Origin: Thermothielavioides terrestris NRRL 8126
Lineage: Eukaryota > Ascomycota > Sordariomycetes > Sordariales > Chaetomiaceae
DNA length: 64,000 nt
Assembly (NCBI RefSeq): GCF_000226115.1
Contig: NC_016457.1
Coordinates: 1 to 64,000, forward strand
Direction: 5' to 3'
In this document: piece by piece, positions 53,173 through 63,764 of the stretch
Position numbering within the stretch: the first letter of the stretch is position 1
How the letters are laid out: each line of letters starts with the position of its first letter
Translations under genes and position numbers: made by a program
The notes under the pieces: generated by a model
Database searches by the model: none
Told to the model about the DNA's origin: nothing
Seen by the model: only the letters and a program-made list of their open reading frames with translations

Positions 53173-55132
53173 TCACGACCGCCGCCTCACCTTCATTCTC
53201 ATGGAATCGACTGGCTTGGCTGTCACCTGCTGCGTCTATCGATGACAGTGAGCATTGACTGGGCTGTTACTCGGAGGGGAGGAGGAGAGGGAGGAGGCGG
53301 AGGAGGAGGAATTGAGGCTCGGCCACTTCCAGCCATGACGGAACTTACACTGTACAACTCCGACTTGGTCTTGAACTGGCCCTTTTCGTCGAGCACCGGC
53401 CGGCCCTCGGCGTCGAGGTCGAGCTCGCCGAGCCCGACCTTGACAAAGTCGAACCGCCTCGCCACGACCGCCACGATAACCCGCGCCTCGATGGTGGCCA
53501 GGTCCTGCCCGATGCAGTTGCGCGGGCCCCGCTCGAACGCTCGCCACGCGCCGGCCGGCAATTTCCTCCCCGCGTCCTCGTCCGCGCCGCCGCCCGCGCC
53601 CGCGCTCATGATGCCCACCTTGTCGCCCAGCCAGCGCTCCGGCATGAAGTCGTTGGCCGTGTCGCCGAACACGGTCCGGTCGCGCTGAATGATGGTGGCG
53701 CAGTTGTACAGGATGGCGCCGTCCAGGCAGAAGCTCTGCCCGTCCGACGTGCGCACCCTGAAGCCGGTGCCCGGCGGCGACATGCGCGCCGTGGCCCCCG
53801 GCGGGTGCAGCCGGAGCACCTCCTTGATGACGGCCGTCGTGTACGCCATGCGGTGGATCAGCTCCTCGCCGCCGGGCGCCAGCAGCTTACGTCGTACAGC
53901 AGCCGGGCTCGGATCCGGGCCGAAGAGGTCGTCCAGCTCGTCCCGGACCGCCTTGAGCGCAGCCGGGGTCCGGGACAGCTCGTAGAAGACCCAGGACAGC
54001 AGGATCCCCGTCGTGTCGTGGCCGGCGAACAGGAATGTCTTGAGCTGGTCACGCGTCTCGGACAGCAAGCTCTTTGTGAGCTCCTTGCTGTCCTGCAGGC
54101 TGAGGCTGAGCACGTCGCGCGCCCGCCCCGCCTTCCCGGCCTGCTGCTGGTGCTCGGCGTGCTTATGTCGGATCATGTCCTCGAGGAGTCGGTCGATCTG
54201 CTCGCTCAAGCGCCACCGCCGCCACTCCCGCCTCGGGTACATCCACCACGGGAACCGGTTGTCGACGGGACCGTACATGTGTAGCAGTTGGTCGAACAGC
54301 TTGATGAACTCGCCCTGGCCGGACGACTCGGGGTGCTGCGCGTGGAAGTCCACGTCCATGGTGACGGCCCCGATGATTTCGAACGTCAGGTTGATGGCGA
54401 GCTTGCTAAGCTGAAACTCCTCGCCCGAGCCGGCGTAGCGGTCGAGGTGTTCCACGAACATGTCCGTCTTGTCCAGGATGCACGGGAGGAGGCTCATGAG
54501 GTGCTGCGGCGCAAACCCCGGGTTGTAGCGCCTGCGAAGTTGCTTCCAGTCCTCGCCCTGCCCGGGTGGTGATCAGCGGGTTTATCCGTCAGCAACCAGT
54601 AGCTATGATCAGGGGGCCAACGACGTGAAACCCTCACATTTTTCGCGAGGATGGACTCCGCTCCCGTTAACCGCACCAGACTGCTCATCGTCGGGGACTT
54701 TGGCGTACTCCAAGGAAACAGCTTGGAAACGCGCGTGATCTGCTCGGCCACTTCGTGGCTGGTGACGATGATCATGGGGGGCCTGACGGGACGAAGGTCG
54801 AGCAGCATGAGCGGCGGATGGCCGAGCTGTCTGGCCATCTCGGCGAATACATGGTCTGAGAGGTAGGCGGTGCCGGTCAATATGTCCGGCCTTTTTTTGC
54901 GTGTTCAACCTCTGCGTGGCAACACCAGCTTCTCAAACCCGAACTTACCAGGGTGGAGCCCTGGCCGGCTCTGCAAGGTGGTGAGCTCGTGGATGGCCCG
55001 CAAGTGGCCCCAGAGAAAGGAGGGCTTGAGCTGAGGAATCCCGGCATACTGCCTAAACCGGCGGTGCCAGATGGTCGCAACCAAGTAGGTGGCCACGAGC
55101 GGGAGGGCCAGGAGGACAACGGTCGCGATCAT
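53173..55132 (-). CDS. Cytochrome P450 monooxygenase, microsomal
   Basis: Complement of 53173..53229, 53349..54557, 54638..54855 and 54949..55132; 555 aa. The N-terminal anchor MIATVVLLALPLVATYLVAT is followed by the P450 body: FLFAGHDTTGILLSWVFYEL (I helix, A-G-x-D-T-T), EVLRLHPPGATAR (K helix E-x-x-R), FMPERWL and the heme loop FERGPRNCIGQDLA with the axial Cys. HPDHVFAEMARQLGHPP and GEDWKQLRRRYNPGFAP appear only after splicing. The last small exon restores the family ending QVTAKPVDSMRMKVRRRS across a 119-bp intron; without it the frame runs into a Pro-rich tail. Met at 55132 is the first in frame. The acceptor of the last intron could be three bases later. Substrate unknown; endoplasmic reticulum. 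Confidence 0.9.
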
Positions 55133-55633
55133 GATGTAAGGTGGTCCATCGGCCAGTCCGCTGCGCTCCGGCACCTGCTCGCGGGCCGTTCCCTCCTTTT
55201 ATTATTGCGATGATGCCCATGTGGATGTGCTACGGCCATGTTGGGTCCGGGACCCATGGTGGGGTTTCGACTGTAACATTGACTACCTAGCGTTTCTGCT
55301 AACCGTAACGAGAAGCGAGGCCGAGCTAATGCGCTGAGTGAGGCGTGTATTTATGCGCATATGTTCCGGCTAGCTACACACCGTTCCACCGACGACCTCT
55401 TGCTGCAACCCAACTCATCCCACCCCGGGCCACCCGTTAAAAAGCCCGGCGTGGATGGCTGTTGTGTCATAGGCAAGATTCTGGAGCACCAGGCAATCAA
55501 GTACTCCGTATTTCATTTTCCGTATTTCATTTGGCCCGCCTTGTTGTTTTGGCCCACCTTAAAAGCTTCCCAGGCCAGTCGCATCCAAAGCAGGAAGGGA
55601 ACTGGAAACAACCTGCTGCCTGCCTAAGCCATG

Positions 55634-55682
<49 letters not shown>
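55634..55682 (+). repeat. (A)49 homopolymer
   Basis: Uninterrupted run of 49 A, flanked by AAGCCATG on the left and GGAAGGAATGG on the right. Confidence 0.95.
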
Positions 55683-55684
<2 letters not shown>

Positions 55685-55771
55685 AAGGAATGGCGGGGAG
55701 ATACACGCATGCCTGTTCGCCCTCGAGTGCAAGAAGCCTAAAGTGGCATAACGCCGGCATTTGGCACGGCA

Positions 55772-55797
55772 GGGGGGGGGGGGGGGGGGGGGGGGGG
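55772..55797 (+). repeat. (G)26 homopolymer
   Basis: Run of 26 G, followed by AAGGGGGG. G runs of this length are rare and may form quadruplex structures. Confidence 0.93.
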
Positions 55798-56085
55798 AAG
55801 GGGGGTAGTTTCTACTGCGCGCATTTTGAACGACTGGTGGACCACGATCTGCCGTTATATCGTGTATATCAAGAGGGTGAGAGCGACAATACATCAACCA
55901 AGAATCCCAAGAGAAATACTATCCCGAATGATTATCCTGCAGACTTCCGGCACAACCCATCGCCCCGACCGAACCCTGATCAGAAACCTGCCGCATGCCG
56001 CATGCCGCATGACCGGGAGGGAAAAAGCTCCTCCGCTCGGCTCCCTCCCGGCTTTCCACGCCCACTCGCGCTACGCCTTCACCAT

Positions 56086-56824
56086 TCAATGGCGGAGCGA
56101 TGCGGATACAGGCCAGCGGGAAGCGGCGCGGCTGCCGACGGAGCTGATGCTCTCGCTCGGGGCAATGCTGCAGTTGTCCCGGTCGTCTTGGAAGCCATAG
56201 CCTTCCATCTCCTCGACCACCACCCAATCATTGGCCGAGCCGGCCATGCTTCTGCTTCCCGCTTCGCTCGGGGGGAGTGGCACGCCGCACGCCGACATGT
56301 AGGAGCTGCGGGCGCCGCCCCGGTGGAAGGACGCAGCGCTCGGTGCGTAGGCCGAGCCGGCCGAAGAGCGTGCGTAGCCCGAGCCGGCCGAAGAGTGGGC
56401 ATAAGCCGAGACGCGGCTCGGCGGCGGCGCGCGGACGCCCGAGCCGACGACAGTCGAGCCGCTGCCGACCGAGTCCGGGGCGGCTGGCGCGCATCTGGCG
56501 TAGCCAGACAGCACCCGCACCCGCACGCCGGCGGGCAGCGTCATGTGGCCGGACCCGTGGGCCAGCATGAGCACGTCGTCCTCGCGGCCGCGCTGGAAGA
56601 TGATGTCCTTGCAGCCGCTGAAATCGAACACGCGCTCGTAGTTCACGGCCGGGTACTCGCGATCATCGTGCCAGTCGGACCGGCTGAAGACCGCGTTGGT
56701 CTTGTTCGTGAAACGTCGCCGCTGATGGGCCCGAGTCAGCAATGGGGACCATGTCTGACTTGAAGGAGACTGCCCGGAGACTGCCACTTACAAGTTCTTG
56801 AGTGTCGACCCAGGTGTCGTCCAT
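56086..56824 (-). CDS. Small Ser/Gly/Ala-rich protein of unknown function
   Basis: Complement of 56086..56721 and 56792..56824; 222 aa. Exon 1 is only 11 codons (MDDTWVDTQEL); after a 70-bp intron the protein continues RRRFTNKTNAVFSRSDWHDD, REYPAVNYERVFDFSGCKDI, IFQRGREDDVLMLAHGSGHM. This ordered first part is followed by Ser/Gly/Ala/Tyr repeats (YARSSAGSAYAPSAASFHRG) and a C-terminal NDWVVVEEMEGYGFQDDRDN. No signal peptide or membrane segment. The Met chosen is the first in the frame; upstream in-frame stops exclude a longer product. I recognise no domain; the sequence looks like a conserved, partly disordered fungal protein. A TTAAATA box lies near 56927. Confidence 0.62.
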
Positions 56825-57412
56825 TTTGCCGTGTGTGAAGAAGACAGTGGTAGGCAGGTTGTTTTCCGGTGGAAGTTGCAAGCGTGTGAAGCATCATCAT
56901 CTCGAGGGCCAGGCTCGCAGCTAGTATTTAAGCGCGGGCTCGAGTCGACTATGTTTGCATCTCGTTCGTGCCCAAGAACCATATCGCCCCCTCTCCTCGG
57001 GCAGGGCGATCAGGGGGCAGCGCCCGGTGAGCCAATCGAGCGCTACAGAATATGCAGCAGCCCCAGTCAACACATGGCGCACTTCCCGACAATTAGTTTG
57101 GAGCCCGACCCAGCTGTCCGAGGTCTGCCCAAGCCCCGTCCGACCGCCTGAACGGCCTGTTGGAGGTGACGTGGCTGCCTTCACCGTCAAATACGCCTTA
57201 ACTGGGAGTCTCCTGGAAGTTTCAGTTCAGTGGAGCCAGACCACGGCAGACTCTCGCCTATGTTTTTTTCAGCAGGGCAACAAGCGGCGGCACTTCATTG
57301 GACGCGGCACCAAGCCGAAGCAGAAGTCGTGATGCTGCACTGTCGTGGCAGCTCGCTTCAGTCCCACAGAGCGTTGTCGTCTCTACCTCTGCGAGCACAA
57401 ACCTTAGATTAC
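56825..57412. other. Spacer
   Basis: About 590 bp with the promoter of the 222-aa gene and the 3' flank of the thioesterase gene. No feature recognised. Confidence 0.45.
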
Positions 57413-58514
57413 CTAGATGCGACTTGATTTCTGCCCCGTTGCGCTGGCGCCTCTACTCCTCTCTGCCAAGTTCCTCTCGCTGTCCAGGATTAGGTTGACG
57501 TGGTTGCTGAGCGCCACGAGGTCGCCATGCTCGTCCAACACCAGCACCTCGAGATCGAACCGGCCGTCCTTGATCTGCTTGGATTGAATCCTCAACTGCA
57601 GCCACTCCACCCCGTCCGCCGGCAGCGCCTTCTTCACCTCGAGATTGAGCACCACGGTCGGGTACCAGAACAGAGCGTTGGGCGCAAATGGCACGCTCTC
57701 GCCCCGCCGCCTCTTCTCCTCGGCTTCCGCCCTCGACGGCCTCCACACCTCGACCATGTACGGCCAGCAGTCGGCAACGTAGGCCAGCGACGCGGCCGTG
57801 AACTTCTCGCCCGAGGCGAGCCGGACCCACTTGTCGATGACGGTCTTGGTGCGCTGGCCACCGCGAGGTTCGTAGTAGGCCAAGTTCTGCCGGTTGCGCG
57901 TGTAGCTCGCCGGAGTGCTGCCGCGCTGTCTGAGGCGCCACCAGTGGGCGTCTCGATCCTGCCTCAGCGCTGCAAAGTCTGGCCTCGGCGGCGCGGCGAC
58001 GGGGTGCTGCAGACTGAACGACGTCGGCAGTGAGATTCCCTGCTCCTTGCTGAGGTCGGTCATGGTCAAGTACACGGCGACCTCCTTGCGGGTCGGTCCC
58101 CCTGGGGTGATCCACGGTGCCTGGGGCAGGAGGGCGCGCTGGTAGAGCGTCGCATGGAGGGTCGAAAGCTGCCGCCCGATCTTGACGTCCTCGATGACGA
58201 TGACCGCGGGGCCGGTCTCGGTGCGGTTCAGGAACTGGAAGTGCGCGTTCAACACGTCCTTCTGGCCTGCCTGTGCCAGATGCATGCCCGCAGCCCGGAG
58301 GATGCACGACGCCACGTAGCCCCCATTTGGAACTGGAAACACGGTCAGTCTCGCGCCCCGTAAGTAAGAGCAGTTCTAGGGCGAGAGGCGGAGCCCGACC
58401 AGTCCCAATACAAAACGAGTCGACTAGATTCACCCTGTACGCATGCGAATCAAGTCGTTCGACCCTGGTAGCCTCCGAGAACGGCACCAAGCTGCTTGTG
58501 TTTTGAGCGTCCAT
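57413..58514 (-). CDS. Acyl-CoA thioesterase-like (double hotdog) protein
   Basis: Complement of 57413..58332 and 58400..58514; 344 aa. MDAQNTSSLVPFSEATRVER leads to NLVDSFCIGTVPNGGYVASC, the typical hotdog start (x-W/F-x-I-G-x-V-P-N-G-G-Y), joined over a 67-bp intron. HFQFLNRTETGPAVIVIEDV with LHATLYQ completes the first hotdog; the second half contains WVRLASGEKFTAASLAYVAD and WYPTVVLNLEVKKALPADGV with LALSNHV-like LVALSNHVNLILDSERN. Related proteins (thioesterase-like superfamily) hydrolyse acyl-CoA esters or act as tailoring enzymes. No peroxisomal SKL end (it ends KSSRI) and no signal peptide, so cytosolic is likely. A specific substrate cannot be named. Confidence 0.85.
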
Positions 58515-58956
58515 GGTTCCGCAAACAGGTGACTATTGAGATGATCGGCCGCCGTCAAGGTCGTTGAAGAACACGCAGTGATTCCATAGTACAAGCCAGG
58601 TCAAGCCCCGACGCCGTGCCACCGCGAAGTGCGAGACGGTCGATGGCCTCCGACAACCTTGTTCCTCGGCCGACTAATCATAAATGGGTGACCCCCCCGG
58701 TAGACCCACAAAGAGCCGGCAGGAACCTCGGCTGCTGGCTGCTACTGCGGAAGTTAAGTTCCTGTGTGTAACTGCTTCCTGTGCAAGGAGCAGGTTTGTT
58801 TGACCTGGATTGGGTGTTCAACTTCGACACGACCTGGTGATTGCTGGCAACAAATATTGTTCAAAGCAAACGGCGCCGCTTTGCCCCAAGAGGCGCATTC
58901 CACAGTTTACTTGAACCAATAAAGTAGGTGTTCTCCCAGGCATTCCCCGAGTCGCT
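58515..58956. other. Divergent spacer
   Basis: 442 bp between the thioesterase start and the relic on the plus strand. No regulatory element identified. Confidence 0.4.
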
Positions 58957-59600
58957 ATGTCCAAGCAAGCCGTCGAGGCCGTGCCGTTGATGTTCGGCTT
59001 CAAAAAGCCTAGCAACCAGGTAGGTCAACGTTCAAAAACCCGGTACGAAGCTCTAGCAGGACCCCAGCCATCCCACGACGATCGTCATCTACGGCTTGGC
59101 CAATGCCCGTCCTCTGCTCGGAGTTAAATATGTCGACGGCGCTATTCCCACATTCCCGGACCGTTCTCATCTTCTCGGCCATCCTCAAGCCGCTCTACCA
59201 AACGCTGGAAGCCCGCTCGCGCGCCATGGCCCTCGGCGCGACCCGCTGATCTCCCTGGCCATTCGCCGTGACCCAGGCGCGGGGAGGCCCTGTTCTGGGC
59301 GGGCCTGCACGGTGACGGGCGGCTGGTCGGGGCGACCGAGCGCGGCCTCGTTCAGCACGGCCATCATGAACGACGCGCACCTTTTCGGACGCGCGCGAAG
59401 CGAGCGGCTGTACCTCTACTCCAAGGAGGACGTTATCATCCACTGGGAGGACATCGAGAGAAAGGCACGCGGCTGATGCCCGCCAGACGGGCTGGAGCGT
59501 GTCGGTCGAGGTCTCAAGGGCACGCCACACGTCGCGCATATGCGTGCCCACCCGGCGCAATACTAGGCGGCCATCGCCATCGCTTGGGAAGTAGTAGTCG
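58957..59600 (+). pseudogene. Relic of a TMEM53/PaxU-like (DUF829) alpha/beta-hydrolase
   Basis: A start MSKQAVEAVPLMFGFKKPSN at 58957 is followed by a GTAGGT donor. Then, in changing frames, come SHPTTIVIYGLANARPLLGV with KYVDGAIPTFP, VLIFSAILKPLYQTLEARSR, and near the end ERLYLYSKEDVIIHWEDIER then a stop, with GTPHVAHMRAHPAQY and a further stop. In DUF829 proteins these are, in order, the first beta-strand region (I-V-I-Y-G-W), the strand after Y-x-x-L-F-P, and the C-terminal Y-S-x-x-D...V..W.D...H...R..P..Y block. The middle (nucleophile region) is missing or unreadable. At least two frameshifts, TGG-to-TTG and TGG-to-TAG changes, and an internal deletion are evident. PaxU homologues occur in indole-diterpene clusters but most are of unknown function. 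Confidence 0.68.
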
Positions 59601-59891
59601 CCGGCATCCGGAGATGGCGATGAGAACTACAAAACAAACAACAATTTTCTGTTGAAGCAACAGAGGGGAGAAAAACTGTTCCCAAGGACATCAGAAGCGG
59701 TGTGAGGGATGGTATCTTTTTGCGTTCCTGTCTGTGGTGGACTATCTAAGCCCTCCCTAAACCAGATACTCAGCCATGATCGACTTGACCAACCCCCCAA
59801 AGGTCATTAGAAGTTCCTAAATGCTAAGTAAAGTCGAGGACCTACTTCAACAGGCATTCAGGCATCCCATCCGCCAACGATTTACCCTCAT
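59601..59891. other. 3' flank of aldolase
   Basis: 291 bp between the hydrolase relic and the aldolase stop. Nothing recognised. Confidence 0.45.
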
Positions 59892-61924
59892 TTACAAAGT
59901 GCCAGCCGTCTTGAAGTCCTGGAGGCATTCCGCAACGCGGGCCGACATGGTCTTCTCTCCCTCACGAATCCAGACCTGCACGAATCGTCAGAGTTCGGTG
60001 CATGGAGGAAGAAACGGAAGGGTACATACTCTCGGGTCGTACTTCTTCTTGTTCGGCTTGTTGGGGCCCTCGGGGTTGCCGACCTGGGTCTTGAGGTAGT
60101 CGATGTTCTTGGTGATGTAGTCACTGGCCTCCCGTCAGCCAATAGATACAATACCACAAGTTTCCCACTACCTGCCGGATACTCACCGGATGCCAGTCAG
60201 GTATGCCCACTGCAGGTCGGTGTCGACGTTGACCTTGACCACACCATGCTGTGGAATGTCAGTTTCCCGAACCATGATCTAGGTACTAGTGTGTCTTACG
60301 CTAATGGCCTCCAGGTACTCCTGCTTGCTGGAGCCCGAGCCGCCGTGGAAGACGAAGAAGACTTGTCGTTGTCAGCGCCCAATTTTTTGACGCATTACAA
60401 AGGCACAATCTTACCAGGCTTCTTATCCTTGCCGCCGAGTTTCTCCGAGACGTAGGCCTGGTGCTTGCCAAGCAGCTCGGGGTGCAGGCGGACGTTGCCA
60501 GGAGCATAGACGCCGTGGACGTTACTGCAAAGTTGTTAGCACCTGCATCGCCCAATGGAGGCGCAGGTGACCTACCCGAAGCCAGCAGCAATCGAGAAGT
60601 ACGGAGAGATGGGCCGGAAGGCTTGCTCGCTGCGAAACGGCGTCAGTCAATACGTTGCAAGCGTTTTGGAAAAACGTTACACGCACATCTTCCAGATGTC
60701 CTCGGGCCTAAACGGCGAATGTCAGTGACCCACAAATACCGGAGATCTCAGTCTGCTGCTTACTGGGTATAAAGGGCGGCGTTGTCAACCTAGAGGCAAA
60801 TGTCAGCAGAGTCATACGGCAAAGACCAGGTGAGCTCCCAACGTACGCCCGAATTGTCGACACCGTCTTCCTCACCACCCTGCAGCGGCGTTAGCGGCCA
60901 ACTCTGCACCCTTGCACGGGGCATTTGTGGAGGCGTTGTCCCTACGGTGATGCCGATCTCCATCTCCAGCCACTGCTTCATGGGAGCCATCCGCTTGAGG
61001 TACGAAACGCAGGTGCTGATATTCTCATCGACAGGCTCCTCTAACGCCGTTATTTCAGTACTGTCCACGAAGGCATGGGTGTGTGGTGGTCGCCAGAGAA
61101 ACTCGGAGCGAGTGAAGGGTTGGACTGATCACATACCGGACTGGGGCAGTTAGCATGAGACAAGGTCGGATTAGGAGACTCCAGATAGTACGGAGCAGCG
61201 GAACCTACCAAGTCGATCATGTGCGAGGAGAAGAGGGGAGTGCCGTGCTGCTTGAAGAACTTCTCGTCCTCGTCAAGCATGCCATCGAGCCAGGGGAGGA
61301 GCTTCTTGGCGCAGTGGTCGGTGTGGACTATAGGACGCCATGAGCAAGCAGCAGTGGGACGGAGAGGAGGGTGAGTGCACTCACGGACGACGGGCACGTC
61401 GTAGAGGTGGGCGATGGAGCGGATGTAGTGGGCAGCGGCGATGGCGCCAGCAACCGAGGCCTCCTGCTTCTCGGCGCTGTTCTTGATGCCCTTGCCGGCG
61501 AAGTAGGCAGCACCACCCTGGCTTGTTTGGAGGCTGGCAGCGACCAGTTGTCAGCCGGGTTTGTTCTGTCGTCGGGGGTCCGGGACGGACGGAGGAGGGG
61601 GGGCAGCGGCCGTACATGATCGGAGACTTCGCATCACGGGCAGCCTCGAGTGCAGCGACGACAGTGCTGCTGGAGGTGACGTTGCAGGCAGGGATGGCGA
61701 AGCCCTTCTCGCGCGCATAGGTAAAAAGCTTCAACACATCGTCGCCTGTTCCGAACTTTGGTCAGTTTTTTCCTATTACCCCGGTGTCGGCGACAGGGGT
61801 TTCCGCACCGTAGAGGACGCCGACGGGCAACTTGAGATCCTGTGCAGAGAGAGGCGGTCAGCGGTTAGAGGATTGACTACCTGCGGTACCTTTCGTCGCT
61901 GTCACGCACCTCGAGCAGACCCAT
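59892..61924 (-). CDS. FBA1: Class II fructose-bisphosphate aldolase, 16 exons
   Basis: Complement of 59892..59975, 60030..60123, 60187..60248, 60300..60361, 60415..60524, 60576..60629, 60687..60707, 60764..60789, 60847..60879, 60946..61040, 61137..61140, 61209..61327, 61385..61533, 61616..61745, 61809..61839 and 61910..61924; 362 aa, phase consistent. The enzyme splits fructose-1,6-bisphosphate in glycolysis, using Zn. Visible motifs: GFAIPACNVTSSSTVVAALE, HTDHCAKKLLPWLD (catalytic Asp and Zn His), EMEIGITGGEEDGVDNSG, FSIAAGFGNVHGVYAPGNVR (Zn His), VFFVFHGGSGSSKQEYLEAI (Zn His) and VVKVNVDTDLQWAYLTGIRD. Introns are 51-96 bp. One exon (61137..61140) is only 4 nt and supplies Ser plus one base of Glu in IDL-S-EEPVDENIS; leaving it out breaks the frame. 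Cytosolic; strongly expressed in most fungi. Confidence 0.93.
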
Positions 61925-63077
61925 GATGGTGATGTGATGTGTGGTGCTGGCTGATGTTGGGATGTCAATTGACGGACGTCCAGGCCAAGGTTGCAATGGC
62001 GGGGTAAATCAAGCGATACCGTAGCGCTGACCTGACTGAAAGGGTTTTGCAGTGGGAAACCGAAGCCCAAGAGAAATGGAGAATCGAAGACCTGTTCAAC
62101 TACCTTAGTCTCGCACAAACAATATGCCGCGACCGATGAGGGATTTGTATGACGCAGCACTGATTCGACTTGATGCCCGGTGTGGAGGGCTAGCAACCTT
62201 GGAAAGTGGGATGAATTGAAGGTTGGTGCGGGGTCAATCGCTCGCAGAGAAGCTCCCGTCCGAGGGCTCAACAGAAGAGAGCAGCTTCCTCAACCTCTGG
62301 CGGGGCACCAGTGGAGGGGCACGCGGGGCACGCACACCGCAGCCCGAAGGGGGGCCCAAGCCGCTTTCGGATGTATTTACATCCAAGTACCTACCCGATA
62401 TCAACTCGATGGCTTTCCGCTTTCACTCATGGCATAGGCACACAGCAAATAGCAGGTGAATTGACTGCCGAAAATATCAATTTTTGCATAAATCAGAAGC
62501 ATGCTCCTACACCTCGATCTTTATATCCTCCGTAATAATGTCTGTTCCGCCGCGACTGGATGACGGGAGGACTGAAGTAAGGTATCCACCGCAATGGCAT
62601 TGAGTGAAACTGGGTGGAGTGGTCGCGTCGCCGCTGGGTGGGCCAATCGGGCTCTGCTGTCCCGCCCGTCGGGAGTCAAACTGTCTTGCGCTTCGGAAAA
62701 CTGCCGGATGACGACCGGCACAAGCCGGAACGAGAATCGTTCCCTCTCTTATTGGCGTCATTGCGGAAAAGAACTGTCCCCGGAAGCAGCCGGAGCAGAC
62801 GGGAATGCCATGGTTGACCTCGGCCCGAGCTGGAATTTTAAGAGCAAGGTCACCTGCAGCGCAGATTACGACTACACAAAAAAATAGCAGCCGTCGTTGT
62901 TGAGGTGATGGTCTAAGTATTCGGCCTCTCGTTATTTTTTTAAATTGGCTTTTTGCCAACGACCACGGCGCTCTGGGACCCAGTGACCTGACCACATCGA
63001 GAACACAGGGAATCGGGGAGTTGCCCCATTGCGGATCTGCTTCCAATTGCCGAGTCACGGAACGACACAGCAACCGA
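61925..63077. other. Aldolase promoter region and spacer
   Basis: About 1.15 kb upstream of the aldolase start, expected to contain a strong promoter; pyrimidine-rich stretches near the start (CATCACATCACCATC) are visible on the minus strand. Overlapping ORFs up to 188 aa on the minus strand (62507-63073) have no recognisable family. Confidence 0.45.
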
Positions 63078-63764
63078 TCACGGGGCCGTCATCTAGCCCG
63101 GTGCGAGATACCGTCAACGTCAAGCCGCACAAGTCTCAGGACTCCCAGAGATGGGAATGATGGGAAATGTGGCCACAGCGCAGAAAGGGAAAAAGCAAAG
63201 GTACTGACCTGCCAGGTATCGATGGTGAGGTGGTTCGTGTCCACGTTGTGGATGATGCCGATTGCAACGACAGTATTGAGCCAGTAGTACGCTTCGCTTC
63301 CTGTCTCGTACGCCAGACGGACAAAAGCGCTGCCGTCCGGCTGGACCTCGCCCGTCTCAAACACCTGGATGAACGCACCGTCGTCCGTCTTGAACGTCTG
63401 CCGGACGTTGGCCGTGAGCGAGCCGTTGACCCCGTTGGCATCGGTCAGGGCCCAGTCTGCGCCTATGGGCAGCACCGTCCCTAGCGGTGGATGAGCTTGG
63501 GTTCATAACCCCGTCGCATTCCCAATAAATAACCGGCGACACACCTTTGAGCTTAGGTCCAGCAAAGTTGCCGCCCAAGATGGGGACCACGAGCCGGGTG
63601 CCGCGCGGACCGGGCCCGACTGGAACAGCATCGCCGCCCGTGATGTTGACCGTGTACAGATGGCTGAGGCCGGGCGCTTTCGGGGGCATCCTGTTGTCTG
63701 TCGACAACCCCAGTCCCACGAGCATCAGCACGCAGTATAACGAGCCCAGGAATGCCGACTTCAT
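63078..63764 (-). CDS. Secreted DUF3237 family protein
   Basis: Complement of 63078..63092, 63209..63480 and 63545..63764; 168 aa. A signal peptide (MKSAFLGSLYCVLMLVGLGL) precedes LSHLYTVNITGGDAVPVGPG, PRGTRLVVPILGGNFAGPKL, then after a 64-bp intron KGTVLPIGADWALTDANGVN, ANVRQTFKTDDGAFIQVFET, AFVRLAYETGSEAYYWLNTV and HLTIDTWQ. This is the DUF3237 beta-barrel layout (G-G-x-F-x-G-P-x-L-x-G-x-V-x-P-G-G-x-D-W). The last exon is 5 codons (MTAPstop) after a 116-bp intron, giving the usual ending D-x-W-x-M. Start at 63764 rather than 63812, because the 16 extra residues are charged and would spoil the signal peptide. Function unknown; found in fungi and bacteria. Confidence 0.85.

Larger units (their letters stand above)
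55133..56085. other. Spacer with long homopolymers
   Basis: About 950 bp between minus-strand genes. It contains (A)49 at 55634-55682 and (G)26 at 55772-55797. The P450 promoter lies at its left. ORFs that cross the homopolymers are artefacts. Confidence 0.6.

Noticed and set aside
62507..63073. 188-aa minus-strand ORF in the aldolase upstream region
   Set aside because: No recognisable motif; it overlaps other random ORFs and ends next to the DUF3237 last exon.
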